From UBA9732 sp963649615 (GTDB lineage Bacteria > Spirochaetota > Spirochaetia > Sphaerochaetales > Sphaerochaetaceae), in contig CAVJIN010000004.1 of the NCBI GenBank assembly GCA_963649615.1, forward strand, positions 7,143 through 71,142: a stretch of 64,000 nucleotides of DNA, written 5' to 3'. Made by a program: the position numbers and the translations under genes. The notes under the pieces were generated by a model that had not been told where the DNA came from, ran no database searches, and worked only from the letters and a program-made list of their open reading frames with translations. Shown piece by piece: positions 7,885-16,247 of the stretch; within the stretch, counting starts at the first letter, position 1; every line of letters starts with the position of its first letter.

Positions 7885-9231
7885 ATGAAAAAAAGTTTAG
7901 TTTTAGTTCTTGTTGTTCTCCTTTCATTTTTTGCTGTTTATGCAAATGGCGCTTCGGAGACAAATTCTTCTACTGAAGCAGAGAACAAAGAACCTGTTGT
8001 TGTTAATTTCTGGCATAGTTTAAATGTTGGAGCAAATGCAGATACTCTTAATGAGATTATTGAAGATTTTAACAATACAATTGGAAAAGAAGAGGGTATT
8101 GTTGTTGTTGGAACTTATCAAGGTGGCTACACTGACATTAAGACAAAAGTTCTAGCATCATTAGCTGCAGGCGAAGAAGTTGCTCAGATTGTTCAAGGAG
8201 AAAGATCCAACAACATTCCTACATACTGGGATGAGGGTATTCTTTGTGACATGACAGAGTATATAGAAAATTCTGATGTTATTGATATGGATAACTTTGT
8301 TGATGCTTTAACAGGTTTCTCATATTCACCAGACGGAGAAATAATTTCTCTTCCATTTATTAGAACAACATTTAATCTTTTTTATAACAAAGATTTGTTT
8401 ACTGAAGCAGGATATCCAGAGCCACAGAGTTGGGCAGATGTAGAAGCTGCTGCAAAGGCTATTACAAAGGTTTCTGATAATGGTACGGTACTTGTTTCTG
8501 GTTTGTGTTTCCATCATGATTTCTCTGTGGAATATCCTATTTGTGCTGCAATTGGCTCCGAGGTTATTTCTGATGAAGGAACAAATCCAGTTATGTTGAC
8601 TGATGGTTCTATGTTGGAACTTCTGACATGGTGGAAGAGAGGTATTGACGAAGGATGGATTTCAAAATACCCAACATCAAATGGTTCTTCTGTTATGTCT
8701 TCTGACCTATTTAATGGACGTATTGGAGCTTTCTTGAATTCTGCTGCTAATACAGGTTCTTATGTTCAAGCAGCTAAGGAACTTGGTTTTAATCTAGGTG
8801 TTGTATCCTTCCCTGCTTGGTACAACGGAGTTAGGAAGGTTCCTCTTAGCGGTACAAACATTGCAATGATTGCTGCTTCAAATTCTAAAGAACAATTGGA
8901 TGCCGCTTGGAGATTCATTGAGTTCCTTGAATCAGATGAACAGGTTACAAAGATTGCAAAGACTTCTGGTTGTGTTGTCTCTACAAAGTCAGCAGCCGAG
9001 AGTGATGAAATGCAGGCATATTGGGCAGAGAACCCAGAATTTAAGGTTGGTTATGAAGGAGTTTTAAATTATGGTTGTGAACTTCCTTTCTCTCTTTATA
9101 AACCAAACCTTCCTGGTTGTATAAAGGCCCCTCTTTCTGCTCTTATCCTTGAAGGAAAAGGAACTCCAGAATCTGCAGTAGCTCAGATGGTTGAGAATGC
9201 ATCTAAGCAGTTCCCAAAAGTTGATAGATAA
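7885..9231 (+). CDS. Extracellular solute-binding protein, family 1 (UgpB-like)
   Basis: The start at 7885 is chosen because AAGGGGGC precedes it and a normal signal peptide (two Lys then a Leu/Val-rich core ending VYA-NG) begins there, giving 448 residues. The sequence NGASE after the cut site lacks a lipobox Cys, so the protein should be periplasmic and soluble. The mature part has the two-lobed family 1 fold (FWHSL near the N-terminus, GRIGAF and GTNIAMIA further on), as in UgpB and maltose-type receptors. It delivers the ligand to the permeases encoded just upstream. With the ENPP gene in the operon, a glycerophosphodiester or phosphorylated sugar ligand is plausible but unproven. Confidence 0.9.
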   Translation: MKKSLVLVLVVLLSFFAVYANGASETNSSTEAENKEPVVVNFWHSLNVGANADTLNEIIEDFNNTIGKEEGIVVVGTYQGGYTDIKTKVLASLAAGEEVAQIVQGERSNNIPTYWDEGILCDMTEYIENSDVIDMDNFVDALTGFSYSPDGEIISLPFIRTTFNLFYNKDLFTEAGYPEPQSWADVEAAAKAITKVSDNGTVLVSGLCFHHDFSVEYPICAAIGSEVISDEGTNPVMLTDGSMLELLTWWKRGIDEGWISKYPTSNGSSVMSSDLFNGRIGAFLNSAANTGSYVQAAKELGFNLGVVSFPAWYNGVRKVPLSGTNIAMIAASNSKEQLDAAWRFIEFLESDEQVTKIAKTSGCVVSTKSAAESDEMQAYWAENPEFKVGYEGVLNYGCELPFSLYKPNLPGCIKAPLSALILEGKGTPESAVAQMVENASKQFPKVDR

Positions 9232-9250
9232 GAAGATTTTCTAGTATAAT

Positions 9251-9283
9251 TAAACTGCACCTAAGGGTGCAGTTTAATTTTTT
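9251..9283 (+). terminator. Rho-independent terminator after the ABC importer operon
   Basis: TAAACTGCACC (9251-9261) pairs perfectly with GGTGCAGTTTA (9266-9276) around a four-base loop, and ATTTTTT follows. This is a textbook intrinsic terminator on the plus strand. The next gene starts only 35 bases later, so that gene may be read through or have a promoter inside the preceding gene. Confidence 0.85.
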
Positions 9284-9317
9284 CAAGAGAGATTTTAGAA
9301 AACTCAAAGAGGAAGAA

Positions 9318-10142
9318 ATGGCTAATAATGGCGAAAAAGTGACTCGTTCACCATGGTTGTATGATGTGAAACCTTTTAACATTGTAGATAATGTTTATTA
9401 TGTTGGAAATAAATCTGTATCATCGCATTTGTTTGATACAGGAGAAGGGCTTCTTCTGTTGGATACGGGTTATTTGCAGACTGCTTATTTACTTTTGGAA
9501 TCTATAAGAGAACTTGGTTTTAATCCAAAAGATATTAAGTGGATTCTTCATTCTCATTGTCATTATGATCATTTTGGAGCAACTAGACTTATAGTTGAGA
9601 AATATGGCGCCAAAACCTATATGCCAGCGGTAGATATTCCATATCTTGCTGAAACTCCAGTTTTAAATTTGACTACAAGAGCGGGTTATAATTACGAACC
9701 ACCATACGACACCTATTTTGATGTTGATGTTCCTGTAAATGATGGAGATATCTTAACTTTTGGAAACACAACAGTTAAGGCTGTAGCTGCTCCAGGTCAT
9801 ACTCCTGGAACTATGGCATATTTCATCACATTGCCATGTGGATTAATTGCTGCAATGCATGGGGGATTGGGTTTAAATACGCTAAAGTCTAATTTTATTA
9901 GTGAATTAAACCTAGATTCTAAATGTCGTCTTGATTATGAGAATACTCTAAAGAAGCTTAAAGGCATTCCTGTGGATGTTGTGCTTGGCAATCATCCTGG
10001 ACAGTCTGAAACTTTTGAAAAAGAAGCTCTAGTTGGAAAAGTTGACGGGAATCCTTTTGTTGATAAGACCTTCTGGGATAAGATGTTGGATTTGCGTCTT
10101 GAAAAGTACTATGAAATGATTGCTTCAGATCCTATTAAATAG
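9318..10142 (+). CDS. Metallo-beta-lactamase-fold hydrolase
   Basis: The ATG at 9318 is preferred because AAAGAGGAAG sits just upstream, while an earlier in-frame ATG lies inside the terminator hairpin. The 274-residue product carries the metal-binding motif HSHCHYDH at 78-85, a GHTPGT block supplying the third His, and a GNHPGQ motif near the C-terminus. The spacing resembles subclass B3-like and glyoxalase II-like hydrolases. It lacks an evident signal peptide, so a cytoplasmic esterase or lactonase role is more likely than antibiotic resistance. It follows the ENPP/ABC operon and may process the same imported compound. The substrate is unknown. Confidence 0.82.
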   Translation: MANNGEKVTRSPWLYDVKPFNIVDNVYYVGNKSVSSHLFDTGEGLLLLDTGYLQTAYLLLESIRELGFNPKDIKWILHSHCHYDHFGATRLIVEKYGAKTYMPAVDIPYLAETPVLNLTTRAGYNYEPPYDTYFDVDVPVNDGDILTFGNTTVKAVAAPGHTPGTMAYFITLPCGLIAAMHGGLGLNTLKSNFISELNLDSKCRLDYENTLKKLKGIPVDVVLGNHPGQSETFEKEALVGKVDGNPFVDKTFWDKMLDLRLEKYYEMIASDPIK

Positions 10143-10160
10143 AAAAGAACAAAAGAGAAG

Positions 10161-10204
10161 GGGCTGTAACAAAAATCAGATTTTCTGACAGGCGTTACAG
10201 CTCC
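10161..10204. terminator. Bidirectional terminator between convergent genes
   Basis: GGGCTGTAAC (10161-10170) pairs with GTTACAGCTC (10194-10203) with one G-U pair. The loop holds a second small hairpin, TCAGA TTT TCTGA (10176-10188). It lies between the convergent metallo-hydrolase and GH127-like genes and probably ends both transcripts. Confidence 0.6.
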
Positions 10205-10219
10205 ATTAAATGGCTTAAA

Positions 10220-11917
10220 TCAGTGTTTCTGTTGAGTTGGTCCATAATTTGCTGCACCGGTATAAGGTACGTCCTCAGGTTTAGGAAGCACAATTGGTTT
10301 AGTCAAATCTCTTTGGTAAAGTCTTAAATGTTCTCCGTGAGGCAGGATGTCAATCACATCGCAACCACGCCATATGACCTGATAATCTCGTCCTGCAACA
10401 TGTTCTTTCTTTGTGATAGTACGTAAAGGATGGCGAAGTTCTAGGGTATCGCCCACTTGAAGAGCATCAAGGCCAAAAAGATCTCTCTTGTGTGTTCCTT
10501 CAACTTGCTTACCATTTAAATACAACTTCACATTCTTGCCCATCCAAGAATACAAACGAAAGAAAGCTCCGCTTGACTCTTTAAGAGTAATAGAAATTCT
10601 TCCGTGCTCTGGATATTCCATTGAAAGCTTAAAGGAAGAGGTTTCCTTATCTAATGGAATGTTCACACACAAAGTATTATTTTCTTGTGTTACAGCTATA
10701 TCCCACACCAACTTTAGTGCAGTAGGAGCCATACCAACACAGCACCCTGCAATAGAGCGGAACTTACTTAGGGAAATACTATTAGGTAAAGACCCACCAG
10801 TAAAACCACCAATAATACGCTTGTCTATATTATGATATGTGATTCCGTTAGAATCTGGAAGGGTGTTATCAACTACCACATACGTTGCAGATGTAATCTG
10901 ATTTTCAACCAATTGGTTTCTTGCAAATAGGTTTATATCGTTCCAGTATTCAGAGTAGCCTGCTTGAATTAACTCCCAAGCACAGCAAATCATGTCTCTA
11001 ATACAGCATGTTTCACAATGCTCCTCTTCCATAGGATGCCATTGGGCATATTCAGGAACCCATCCAAAGGAGGATGAGATAGAGCGAATATAATCGTAAA
11101 TACCCTTTCCAGCAACAAGATAACTTTTATCTCCAGTAACTTTGCTTAAACGAACCAAGCCCATAGCTACCCAACCGGCAGAATGTACATGCCCAAAAAA
11201 TTCGTATCTATAATTGAAATAACGAGATACACCTAAAAGAAAGTTTGCTAAACCTTTTGCAAGATCCAAAGCTACTTCATCTCCCTTTATTTCGTATCGT
11301 TCAACTAGTGCCCTTAGCATAATAGCATTACGAATAGCCTGTTCACCTCTACCAGTATGACGAGTAAGATCAAACCCTCCATTTTTTAAGTAAACATCAT
11401 TAGGAAATTCGTAGATAGGAAGAGGCTCAGGAGTATCGCCAGACCAAAAGGTACGAACCTTACGCTCAATCACAATTTCTCTCATTCCTCTTACAAGTTC
11501 AGATATCCGCTTCTCAATTGCAGGGTCGTTTGGAAACTTACGGCTAAGTCTATTTAAAGCAGGAAGAATATAGCCCATTTCATGGAAGGAAGAATGTATT
11601 GTATGTGTCCATGGATATGGATGATGAAACCTTAGACCATGTTCTCCCCAGTCTGATAGAAGGAATTTTTGGAATCCAGCAAGAACTTCTGCTCCTTCAT
11701 TGGTGCCCAACATCTCACGTATGCTATCTAGGCCCTCGTACCAAGAACCTACAAGTTCTGCATCGTCAACACGACAGTGAGCTGCTTCAGCTGGTTTTTT
11801 GTTTGGAAGTACCAACCAATAAGGTAAATAACCTTCTGCTGAATCTACCATTGAGGTTATATAATTAAGTGATCTTTTTGCACACTCAAGTGGTTCAAAT
11901 TTTTGATACCTTGTCAT
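10220..11917 (-). CDS. GH127-like beta-L-arabinofuranosidase (DUF1680 superfamily)
   Basis: The 565-residue protein contains the unusual cysteine-based catalytic site of GH127. EEEHCETCC at 297-305 is followed by GCC at 391-393, matching the Glu/Cys zinc ligands and the Cys-Cys pair of the Bifidobacterium HypBA1 enzyme. The alpha/alpha barrel is followed by a beta-rich C-terminal part from about residue 400. Family members release beta-L-arabinofuranose from plant hydroxyproline-linked arabinans or from arabinogalactan side chains. There is no signal peptide, so it should act on imported glycosides. It is the last gene of a minus-strand operon with a LacI regulator, a Gfo/Idh oxidoreductase and an isomerase. 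The ribosome site is weak. Related families GH146 or GH137-like are possible alternatives. Confidence 0.72.
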   Translation of the reverse strand: MTRYQKFEPLECAKRSLNYITSMVDSAEGYLPYWLVLPNKKPAEAAHCRVDDAELVGSWYEGLDSIREMLGTNEGAEVLAGFQKFLLSDWGEHGLRFHHPYPWTHTIHSSFHEMGYILPALNRLSRKFPNDPAIEKRISELVRGMREIVIERKVRTFWSGDTPEPLPIYEFPNDVYLKNGGFDLTRHTGRGEQAIRNAIMLRALVERYEIKGDEVALDLAKGLANFLLGVSRYFNYRYEFFGHVHSAGWVAMGLVRLSKVTGDKSYLVAGKGIYDYIRSISSSFGWVPEYAQWHPMEEEHCETCCIRDMICCAWELIQAGYSEYWNDINLFARNQLVENQITSATYVVVDNTLPDSNGITYHNIDKRIIGGFTGGSLPNSISLSKFRSIAGCCVGMAPTALKLVWDIAVTQENNTLCVNIPLDKETSSFKLSMEYPEHGRISITLKESSGAFFRLYSWMGKNVKLYLNGKQVEGTHKRDLFGLDALQVGDTLELRHPLRTITKKEHVAGRDYQVIWRGCDVIDILPHGEHLRLYQRDLTKPIVLPKPEDVPYTGAANYGPTQQKH

Positions 11918-11943
11918 AAATTTCTTACAAAAACCTCTGCTAA

Positions 11944-12858
11944 TTAGATTACAAACTGAGACAAATATCTCATTGAAAGCTCAAGACTCTTAAGTTTGTC
12001 TTCCTTTGAACCTTCAAAGGCACGGTCTTCAACTTCTAGGCAAGCGTATCCATTAAATCCAATATCTGTGAGAGCAGATACGAACTTTCCCCAGTTTACA
12101 TCTCCAAGTCCTGGTAGTTTGCCAGCTGTGTACTGAAGTGGATAGGCTAAAATTCCGTATTCTGCAAGCTTGTCTGGATAAACTTTCATATCTTTGAAAT
12201 GTACATGGAACATTTTATCTTTGAACTCGTAAATTGGTTTTATATAGTCCAATTGTTGCCATACGAAGTGACTTGGGTCAAAGTTAATTCCAAAGTTGTC
12301 AGAGTTGATTATATCAATAATCTTTCTCCAAATGACGGGGGAATTGAAGAGATTCTTTCCGCCTGGCCACTGATTCTCATCAAACAGCATAGGGCAGTTT
12401 TCTATTGCAATCTTAACGTCTTGATTTTTTGCATATTCAACAATTGCAGGCCATACTTTTTTGACTTCTTCTAGGTTGTCTTCAACGTTTTTGCTGGGGT
12501 CTCTGCCAATAAAAGTTGTAACCATGTTAACACCAAGTTTTTTGCTTGCATCAATTACTTTATAAAGATGTGAAAGAATTGCTGCTCTTTTTTCCAAATC
12601 TGGCTCTAAGGTGTTTGGATAATATGCAAGAGAAGAAATCTCAACGTTGGATTCTTTACATTTATTTAGAATGTGTTCGGCTGTTTTATCATCTAGATTA
12701 TCAACGTCAATGTGGCAAACTCCGCTGTAACGTCTGTCTGCTTTCTCATGTGGCCAGCATGCAACTTCAACACATTTATAGCCATACTTTGCTGCTGCGT
12801 CAATGACTTCATCAAATGTAAATTCACTCAAAAGAGATGTAATAAAACCAATTTTCAT
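11944..12858 (-). CDS. TIM-barrel sugar isomerase/epimerase (AP endonuclease family 2 fold)
   Basis: Starting at the ATG at 12858, which has AAGGAGCC upstream, the product is 304 residues and begins MKIGFITSLL, the usual first strand of this fold. Metal-ligand motifs appear in order: IENCPML (Glu), NFDPSHFVWQ (Asp and His), HVHFKDMK (His) and LEVED (Glu). The family includes xylose isomerase-like enzymes, inosose dehydratase, tagatose epimerases and the lyases that cleave 3-keto-glycosides. It sits 13 bases downstream of a Gfo/Idh oxidoreductase and upstream of the GH127-like gene. That pairing suggests either epimerisation or C3-oxidation-driven glycoside cleavage; sequence alone does not decide. 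Confidence 0.85.
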   Translation of the reverse strand: MKIGFITSLLSEFTFDEVIDAAAKYGYKCVEVACWPHEKADRRYSGVCHIDVDNLDDKTAEHILNKCKESNVEISSLAYYPNTLEPDLEKRAAILSHLYKVIDASKKLGVNMVTTFIGRDPSKNVEDNLEEVKKVWPAIVEYAKNQDVKIAIENCPMLFDENQWPGGKNLFNSPVIWRKIIDIINSDNFGINFDPSHFVWQQLDYIKPIYEFKDKMFHVHFKDMKVYPDKLAEYGILAYPLQYTAGKLPGLGDVNWGKFVSALTDIGFNGYACLEVEDRAFEGSKEDKLKSLELSMRYLSQFVI

Positions 12859-12871
12859 ACTAGGCTCCTTA

Positions 12872-13951
12872 TTATAGGTTGCAGGAAATAGATTTCCCTG
12901 TTTTTGATGATTCAAATGCAAGATCAATAACTTTCATTACTCTAAGAGATTCACTTGGCTTAACTGCTAATTCTGCCTTGCCGTTTAATACATCCAAAAA
13001 GTTGTAATAGAAAGACTGCCAATTCTGAGATACTGCAGGAACAGTAATTCTCTTTATTGTTTCTTCCGGTCTTGGTTGCATAGTTCTTGTTGCAGAGGTT
13101 GTCTCTTTTCTATGGTCTAAAGGTCCTTTGTAATTGATAAGATATGGAGACCAATCAACTTCCTTCATAATGCCTTGAATAATTTGTCCTTCACCGTTCA
13201 ATTCTTTTATATCAAGGCAACCTTCATCTCCAAGAACATGCCAACGTGGATATTGAATAAATGCAGAAGTAAAAGTTTCAACAAGGGCAGTCATTCCGTT
13301 TTCAAAATTGAGCTCGATAATATCGTTGTCATCTACTTCATAATTAACGTTATAAAGGTGGGCATAAACCGATATTAACTTAGAAGGAACAAGTGTCAAA
13401 ATTTGGTCAATTTGGTGTGGGCCCCAGTCAAGAAGCATTCCACCACCATGTTTTTTCATTCTTCTCCAGTCGCTAGGAATTCCATTGCTTCCGTCAACAC
13501 GGCTTTCAATTCTGAAAACTTTTCCCAGTTTGTTTGAGGAAATAGCGTCTTTAACCATAAGAAAATCGCCATCATTTCTTCTGTTCTGATGGACTGTGAA
13601 GATTTTATTATTCTTCTTGCTGCATTCAATCATTTGTTCAAGCTCATTTGCGTTCATAGAAACGGGTTTTTCGCAAATGACGTTCTTTCCCGCATTAAGA
13701 GCAGCTAAAACCAGCGAAAGATGATAATCGTTAGGAACGCTGACAATAACTGTGTTAATGCTGTCATCCTTAAGAAAAGCTTCAAGAGTAGCATAAGCTC
13801 TGAGTCCAAACTTTTGTGCTGCTTCTAATCTTGAAGGGTCTGTGTCGTAGACAGCAAGGACCTCAAAATCTTCTGTGCTAGGAACTATCCACTTATAGTG
13901 ATAGTAGCCCATGTACCCAAAACCAATAATACCAATTCTTACTTTTTCCAT
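12872..13951 (-). CDS. Gfo/Idh/MocA family NAD(P)-dependent oxidoreductase (1)
   Basis: A 359-residue protein with the N-terminal Rossmann motif GFGYMG (10-15), the CEKPVS motif that carries the conserved Lys near residue 95, and the second-domain motif DWGPHQIDQI with the catalytic-site His and Asp. Members oxidise or reduce sugars, inositols and glycosides, commonly at C1, C2 or C3. It is the second gene of the LacI-led minus-strand operon. A second homologue pairs with another TIM-barrel protein in the divergent operon at 15150-17102, implying two related oxidoreductase/isomerase modules. Cytoplasmic. Confidence 0.9.
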   Translation of the reverse strand: MEKVRIGIIGFGYMGYYHYKWIVPSTEDFEVLAVYDTDPSRLEAAQKFGLRAYATLEAFLKDDSINTVIVSVPNDYHLSLVLAALNAGKNVICEKPVSMNANELEQMIECSKKNNKIFTVHQNRRNDGDFLMVKDAISSNKLGKVFRIESRVDGSNGIPSDWRRMKKHGGGMLLDWGPHQIDQILTLVPSKLISVYAHLYNVNYEVDDNDIIELNFENGMTALVETFTSAFIQYPRWHVLGDEGCLDIKELNGEGQIIQGIMKEVDWSPYLINYKGPLDHRKETTSATRTMQPRPEETIKRITVPAVSQNWQSFYYNFLDVLNGKAELAVKPSESLRVMKVIDLAFESSKTGKSISCNL

Positions 13952-13981
13952 TGTGAAAAATTCTCCATTTTTTTCAGAGCC

Positions 13982-14965
13982 TTATCTTGTACTCTCTCTT
14001 ATAATCAATTCAGTGGGAAGTAGTAGATATCTAGATTTGCTTTCCCCTTGTTCAATCAGTTCAATTAGCATCTCACAACAATTCAAGCCCATTTGATAGC
14101 AAGGTTGTCTGACAGTTGTCAAAGCAGGCGTTGTCATTCTTGCAATATCTATATCATCAAATCCGATAATTTCTATATCTTCTGGAATTTTAAGCCCATA
14201 GCTTTTTGCAACATTTGCAGCGGCAACTGCTACTATGTCACTTGCTGCAAATACAGCATCTGGCTTCTTTTCTTTTGAAAAGAGCGTGTGAGCTACAGAA
14301 TAGGCAATGTCATAATTAATGTCTGAAAGAGAAGTAACCAATTGAGGAATTATTTTTTTGTTTGCTTTTTCTAAAGCAATTTCAAAGCCTCTTAATCTGT
14401 CAATTGCATACCTGTAGGAAAGAGGGCCATTGATAAATGCAATTCTATTATTTCCATGTGATAAAAGAAGTTCTGTTGCTCTTATTGTTGCTTGAATGTC
14501 GTCAATTGATACATATGGAATACTTCCCTTGGAACTCTTTTCACCACATTGAACAATGGGAACTAAGTTTGTGATAGCCTTCTCGTTTTCAAGGTTAATG
14601 GCTGAAATAATTCCTGCAGCGTTAGTTCTTTTTACAATATTAACTAACTCTTCTATAGGAGAATCTGATGCGCTTTCATGAAGAAGAATAGAATACTTGC
14701 AACAAGACGCTTTCTCTGTTGCTCCTCTAATCACCTCAGTGTAAAAACGGTTTACAACAGATGGAACTTCCAGGATTATTAACCTGCTTTTTCCTTGACC
14801 TGTCTGTTTATTTTCTGGAATCTCATATCCAAGTTCTTTAATTGCTTCGTTTACTTTGACAACAATGTCCTTGTTTACAGCCGGGTTTCCTTTGATGATG
14901 CGAGAAATAGTTGCAATTGATATTCCTGTTTTTTTAGAAATGTCTTGATAAGTAACTTTTTTCAT
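13982..14965 (-). CDS. LacI-family transcriptional regulator (1)
   Basis: The start at 14965 (MKKVTYQD) is chosen because the longer frame begins inside the Shine-Dalgarno AAAGGAGAGG. The 327-residue product has a LacI helix-turn-helix (about residues 4-24, ISKKTGISIATISRIIKG) and a hinge followed by the periplasmic-binding-like sensor domain ending in a typical ALTTVRQP block. It lies between two divergent sugar operons and is the first gene of one of them, so it very likely represses both. A candidate operator ATTTTC-TT-GAAAAT at 15064-15077 overlaps the -35 box of the divergent promoter. The effector is probably a sugar from the GH127 or oxidoreductase pathway. Confidence 0.92.
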   Translation of the reverse strand: MKKVTYQDISKKTGISIATISRIIKGNPAVNKDIVVKVNEAIKELGYEIPENKQTGQGKSRLIILEVPSVVNRFYTEVIRGATEKASCCKYSILLHESASDSPIEELVNIVKRTNAAGIISAINLENEKAITNLVPIVQCGEKSSKGSIPYVSIDDIQATIRATELLLSHGNNRIAFINGPLSYRYAIDRLRGFEIALEKANKKIIPQLVTSLSDINYDIAYSVAHTLFSKEKKPDAVFAASDIVAVAAANVAKSYGLKIPEDIEIIGFDDIDIARMTTPALTTVRQPCYQMGLNCCEMLIELIEQGESKSRYLLLPTELIIRESTR

Positions 14966-15063
14966 TTGGAACCCTCTCCTTTTCACCGGCTATTATAACA
15001 TAGTTGTGAAAAAAAGCACTATTTTTCTTTCAAATTTCAGAAAAAACTTGTTAAAAATGTGTA

Positions 15064-15098
15064 ATTTTCTTGAAAATGGATTTTTGTGGTGGTATTCT
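15064..15098 (+). promoter_or_regulatory. Promoter with overlapping operator-like palindrome for the 15150-17102 operon
   Basis: TTGAAA (15070-15075), a 17-base spacer and TATTCT (15093-15098) form a good sigma-70-type promoter. The interrupted palindrome ATTTTC-TT-GAAAAT (15064-15077) covers the -35 box, where a repressor would block polymerase. The neighbouring LacI-type gene is the natural candidate to bind it. Confidence 0.5.
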
Positions 15099-15149
15099 AA
15101 GAGGGCTTAGTAAACTCTAAGTTGTGTGGAATACATTGGAGGAATAAAA

Positions 15150-16232
15150 ATGGATAAAAAGCTTCGTATTGGTATTATTGGATGCGGAGGAATTGCAGAA
15201 AAGAAACATCTTCCTGCACTTAGCGCATTGCCAGAACTTTGTGAAATAGTAGCATTTTGTGACACTATTAAAGAGAGAGCAGAAAAGGCTGCAAAGCAAT
15301 ACGGTGGTGCAGATGCAAAAGTCTATGAAGACTACAAGGAACTTTTAAAAGATAAGTCAATTGATGTTGTTAATGTCTTAACGCCAAATAGATCTCACTC
15401 TCAAATAGTTGTTGATGCGTTTGCTGCAGGCAAACATGTCATGAGCGAGAAGCCAATGGCAGCTTCAAGTGAAGATGCCCAGAAAATGTTAGATGCATGG
15501 AAAAAAAGTGGAAAGAAGTTCACAATAGGATATCAAAATAGATTCCGTCCAGAAGTTTGGTCCCTTCACGAGGCTTGCGTTAACGGAGAACTTGGAGATA
15601 TTTATTTTGCTAAAGCCTATGCTCTTAGAAGAAAAGGTGTTCCAACTTGGGGAGTGTTCCTTGATAAAGAAAAACAGGGCGGCGGTCCTTTAATTGACAT
15701 TGGAACTCATGCCTTGGATATGACTCTTTGGATGATGAATAATTATGAGCCTGTCAGTGTTTCAGGTCAAACCTTCTATAAAATGGCAGATCAACCAGAT
15801 GCAAACCTCTTTGGGCCGTGGGATCCAAAAAAATATAATGTTGAAGATTCTGCCTTTGGTTTTATTAAATTCAAAAATGGTGCTGTTGTAATGCTTGAGG
15901 CTTCTTGGGTTCTTAACATAGAAAAAGGAAGAGAAGCTTCTACCTGTTTGTGTGGAACAAAAGCTGGTGCAGATGTTTATCTTGATGGTGATATTTGCTA
16001 TCACAGAACAAATCATGGTTTGCTTACAGATGAGCATAACGCAGAAAAGGGTGGTGTTGCTTACTTTGATGGAAAAGTAGTAACTCCTGCAATTAGAGAG
16101 GCAGATCAGTGGCTTAAGTGCATTATTAATGACACTGAACCTGTTGTTAAGCCAGAAGAGGCCTTTACTGTAACAAGAATCTTAGAAGCAATATACGAAT
16201 CTGCTAAGACTGGAAAGGAAGTTCTTCTTTAA
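15150..16232 (+). CDS. Gfo/Idh/MocA family NAD(P)-dependent oxidoreductase (2)
   Basis: The ATG at 15150 follows GGAGGAATAA and gives the canonical start MDKKLRIGIIGCGG with a 360-residue product. Motifs include the Rossmann GCGGIA, SEKPMA with the catalytic-site Lys, and DIGTHALDMTLWMM with His and Asp in the substrate domain. It is encoded directly upstream of a TIM-barrel epimerase. Family knowledge supports oxidation or reduction of a sugar or glycoside. It probably forms a functional pair with the next gene, parallel to the pair in the opposite operon. Confidence 0.9.
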   Translation: MDKKLRIGIIGCGGIAEKKHLPALSALPELCEIVAFCDTIKERAEKAAKQYGGADAKVYEDYKELLKDKSIDVVNVLTPNRSHSQIVVDAFAAGKHVMSEKPMAASSEDAQKMLDAWKKSGKKFTIGYQNRFRPEVWSLHEACVNGELGDIYFAKAYALRRKGVPTWGVFLDKEKQGGGPLIDIGTHALDMTLWMMNNYEPVSVSGQTFYKMADQPDANLFGPWDPKKYNVEDSAFGFIKFKNGAVVMLEASWVLNIEKGREASTCLCGTKAGADVYLDGDICYHRTNHGLLTDEHNAEKGGVAYFDGKVVTPAIREADQWLKCIINDTEPVVKPEEAFTVTRILEAIYESAKTGKEVLL

Positions 16233-16247
16233 TTATAGAGGTAAATC

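Noticed and set aside
9267..9317. Longer N-terminus for the metallo-beta-lactamase-fold protein
   Set aside because: The upstream ATG lies inside the terminator hairpin and has no ribosome site; AAAGAGGAAG before 9318 fits much better.
9318..10142. Antibiotic-resistance beta-lactamase
   Set aside because: The metal motif is shared by many hydrolases, there is no signal peptide, and the context is sugar and phosphodiester metabolism.
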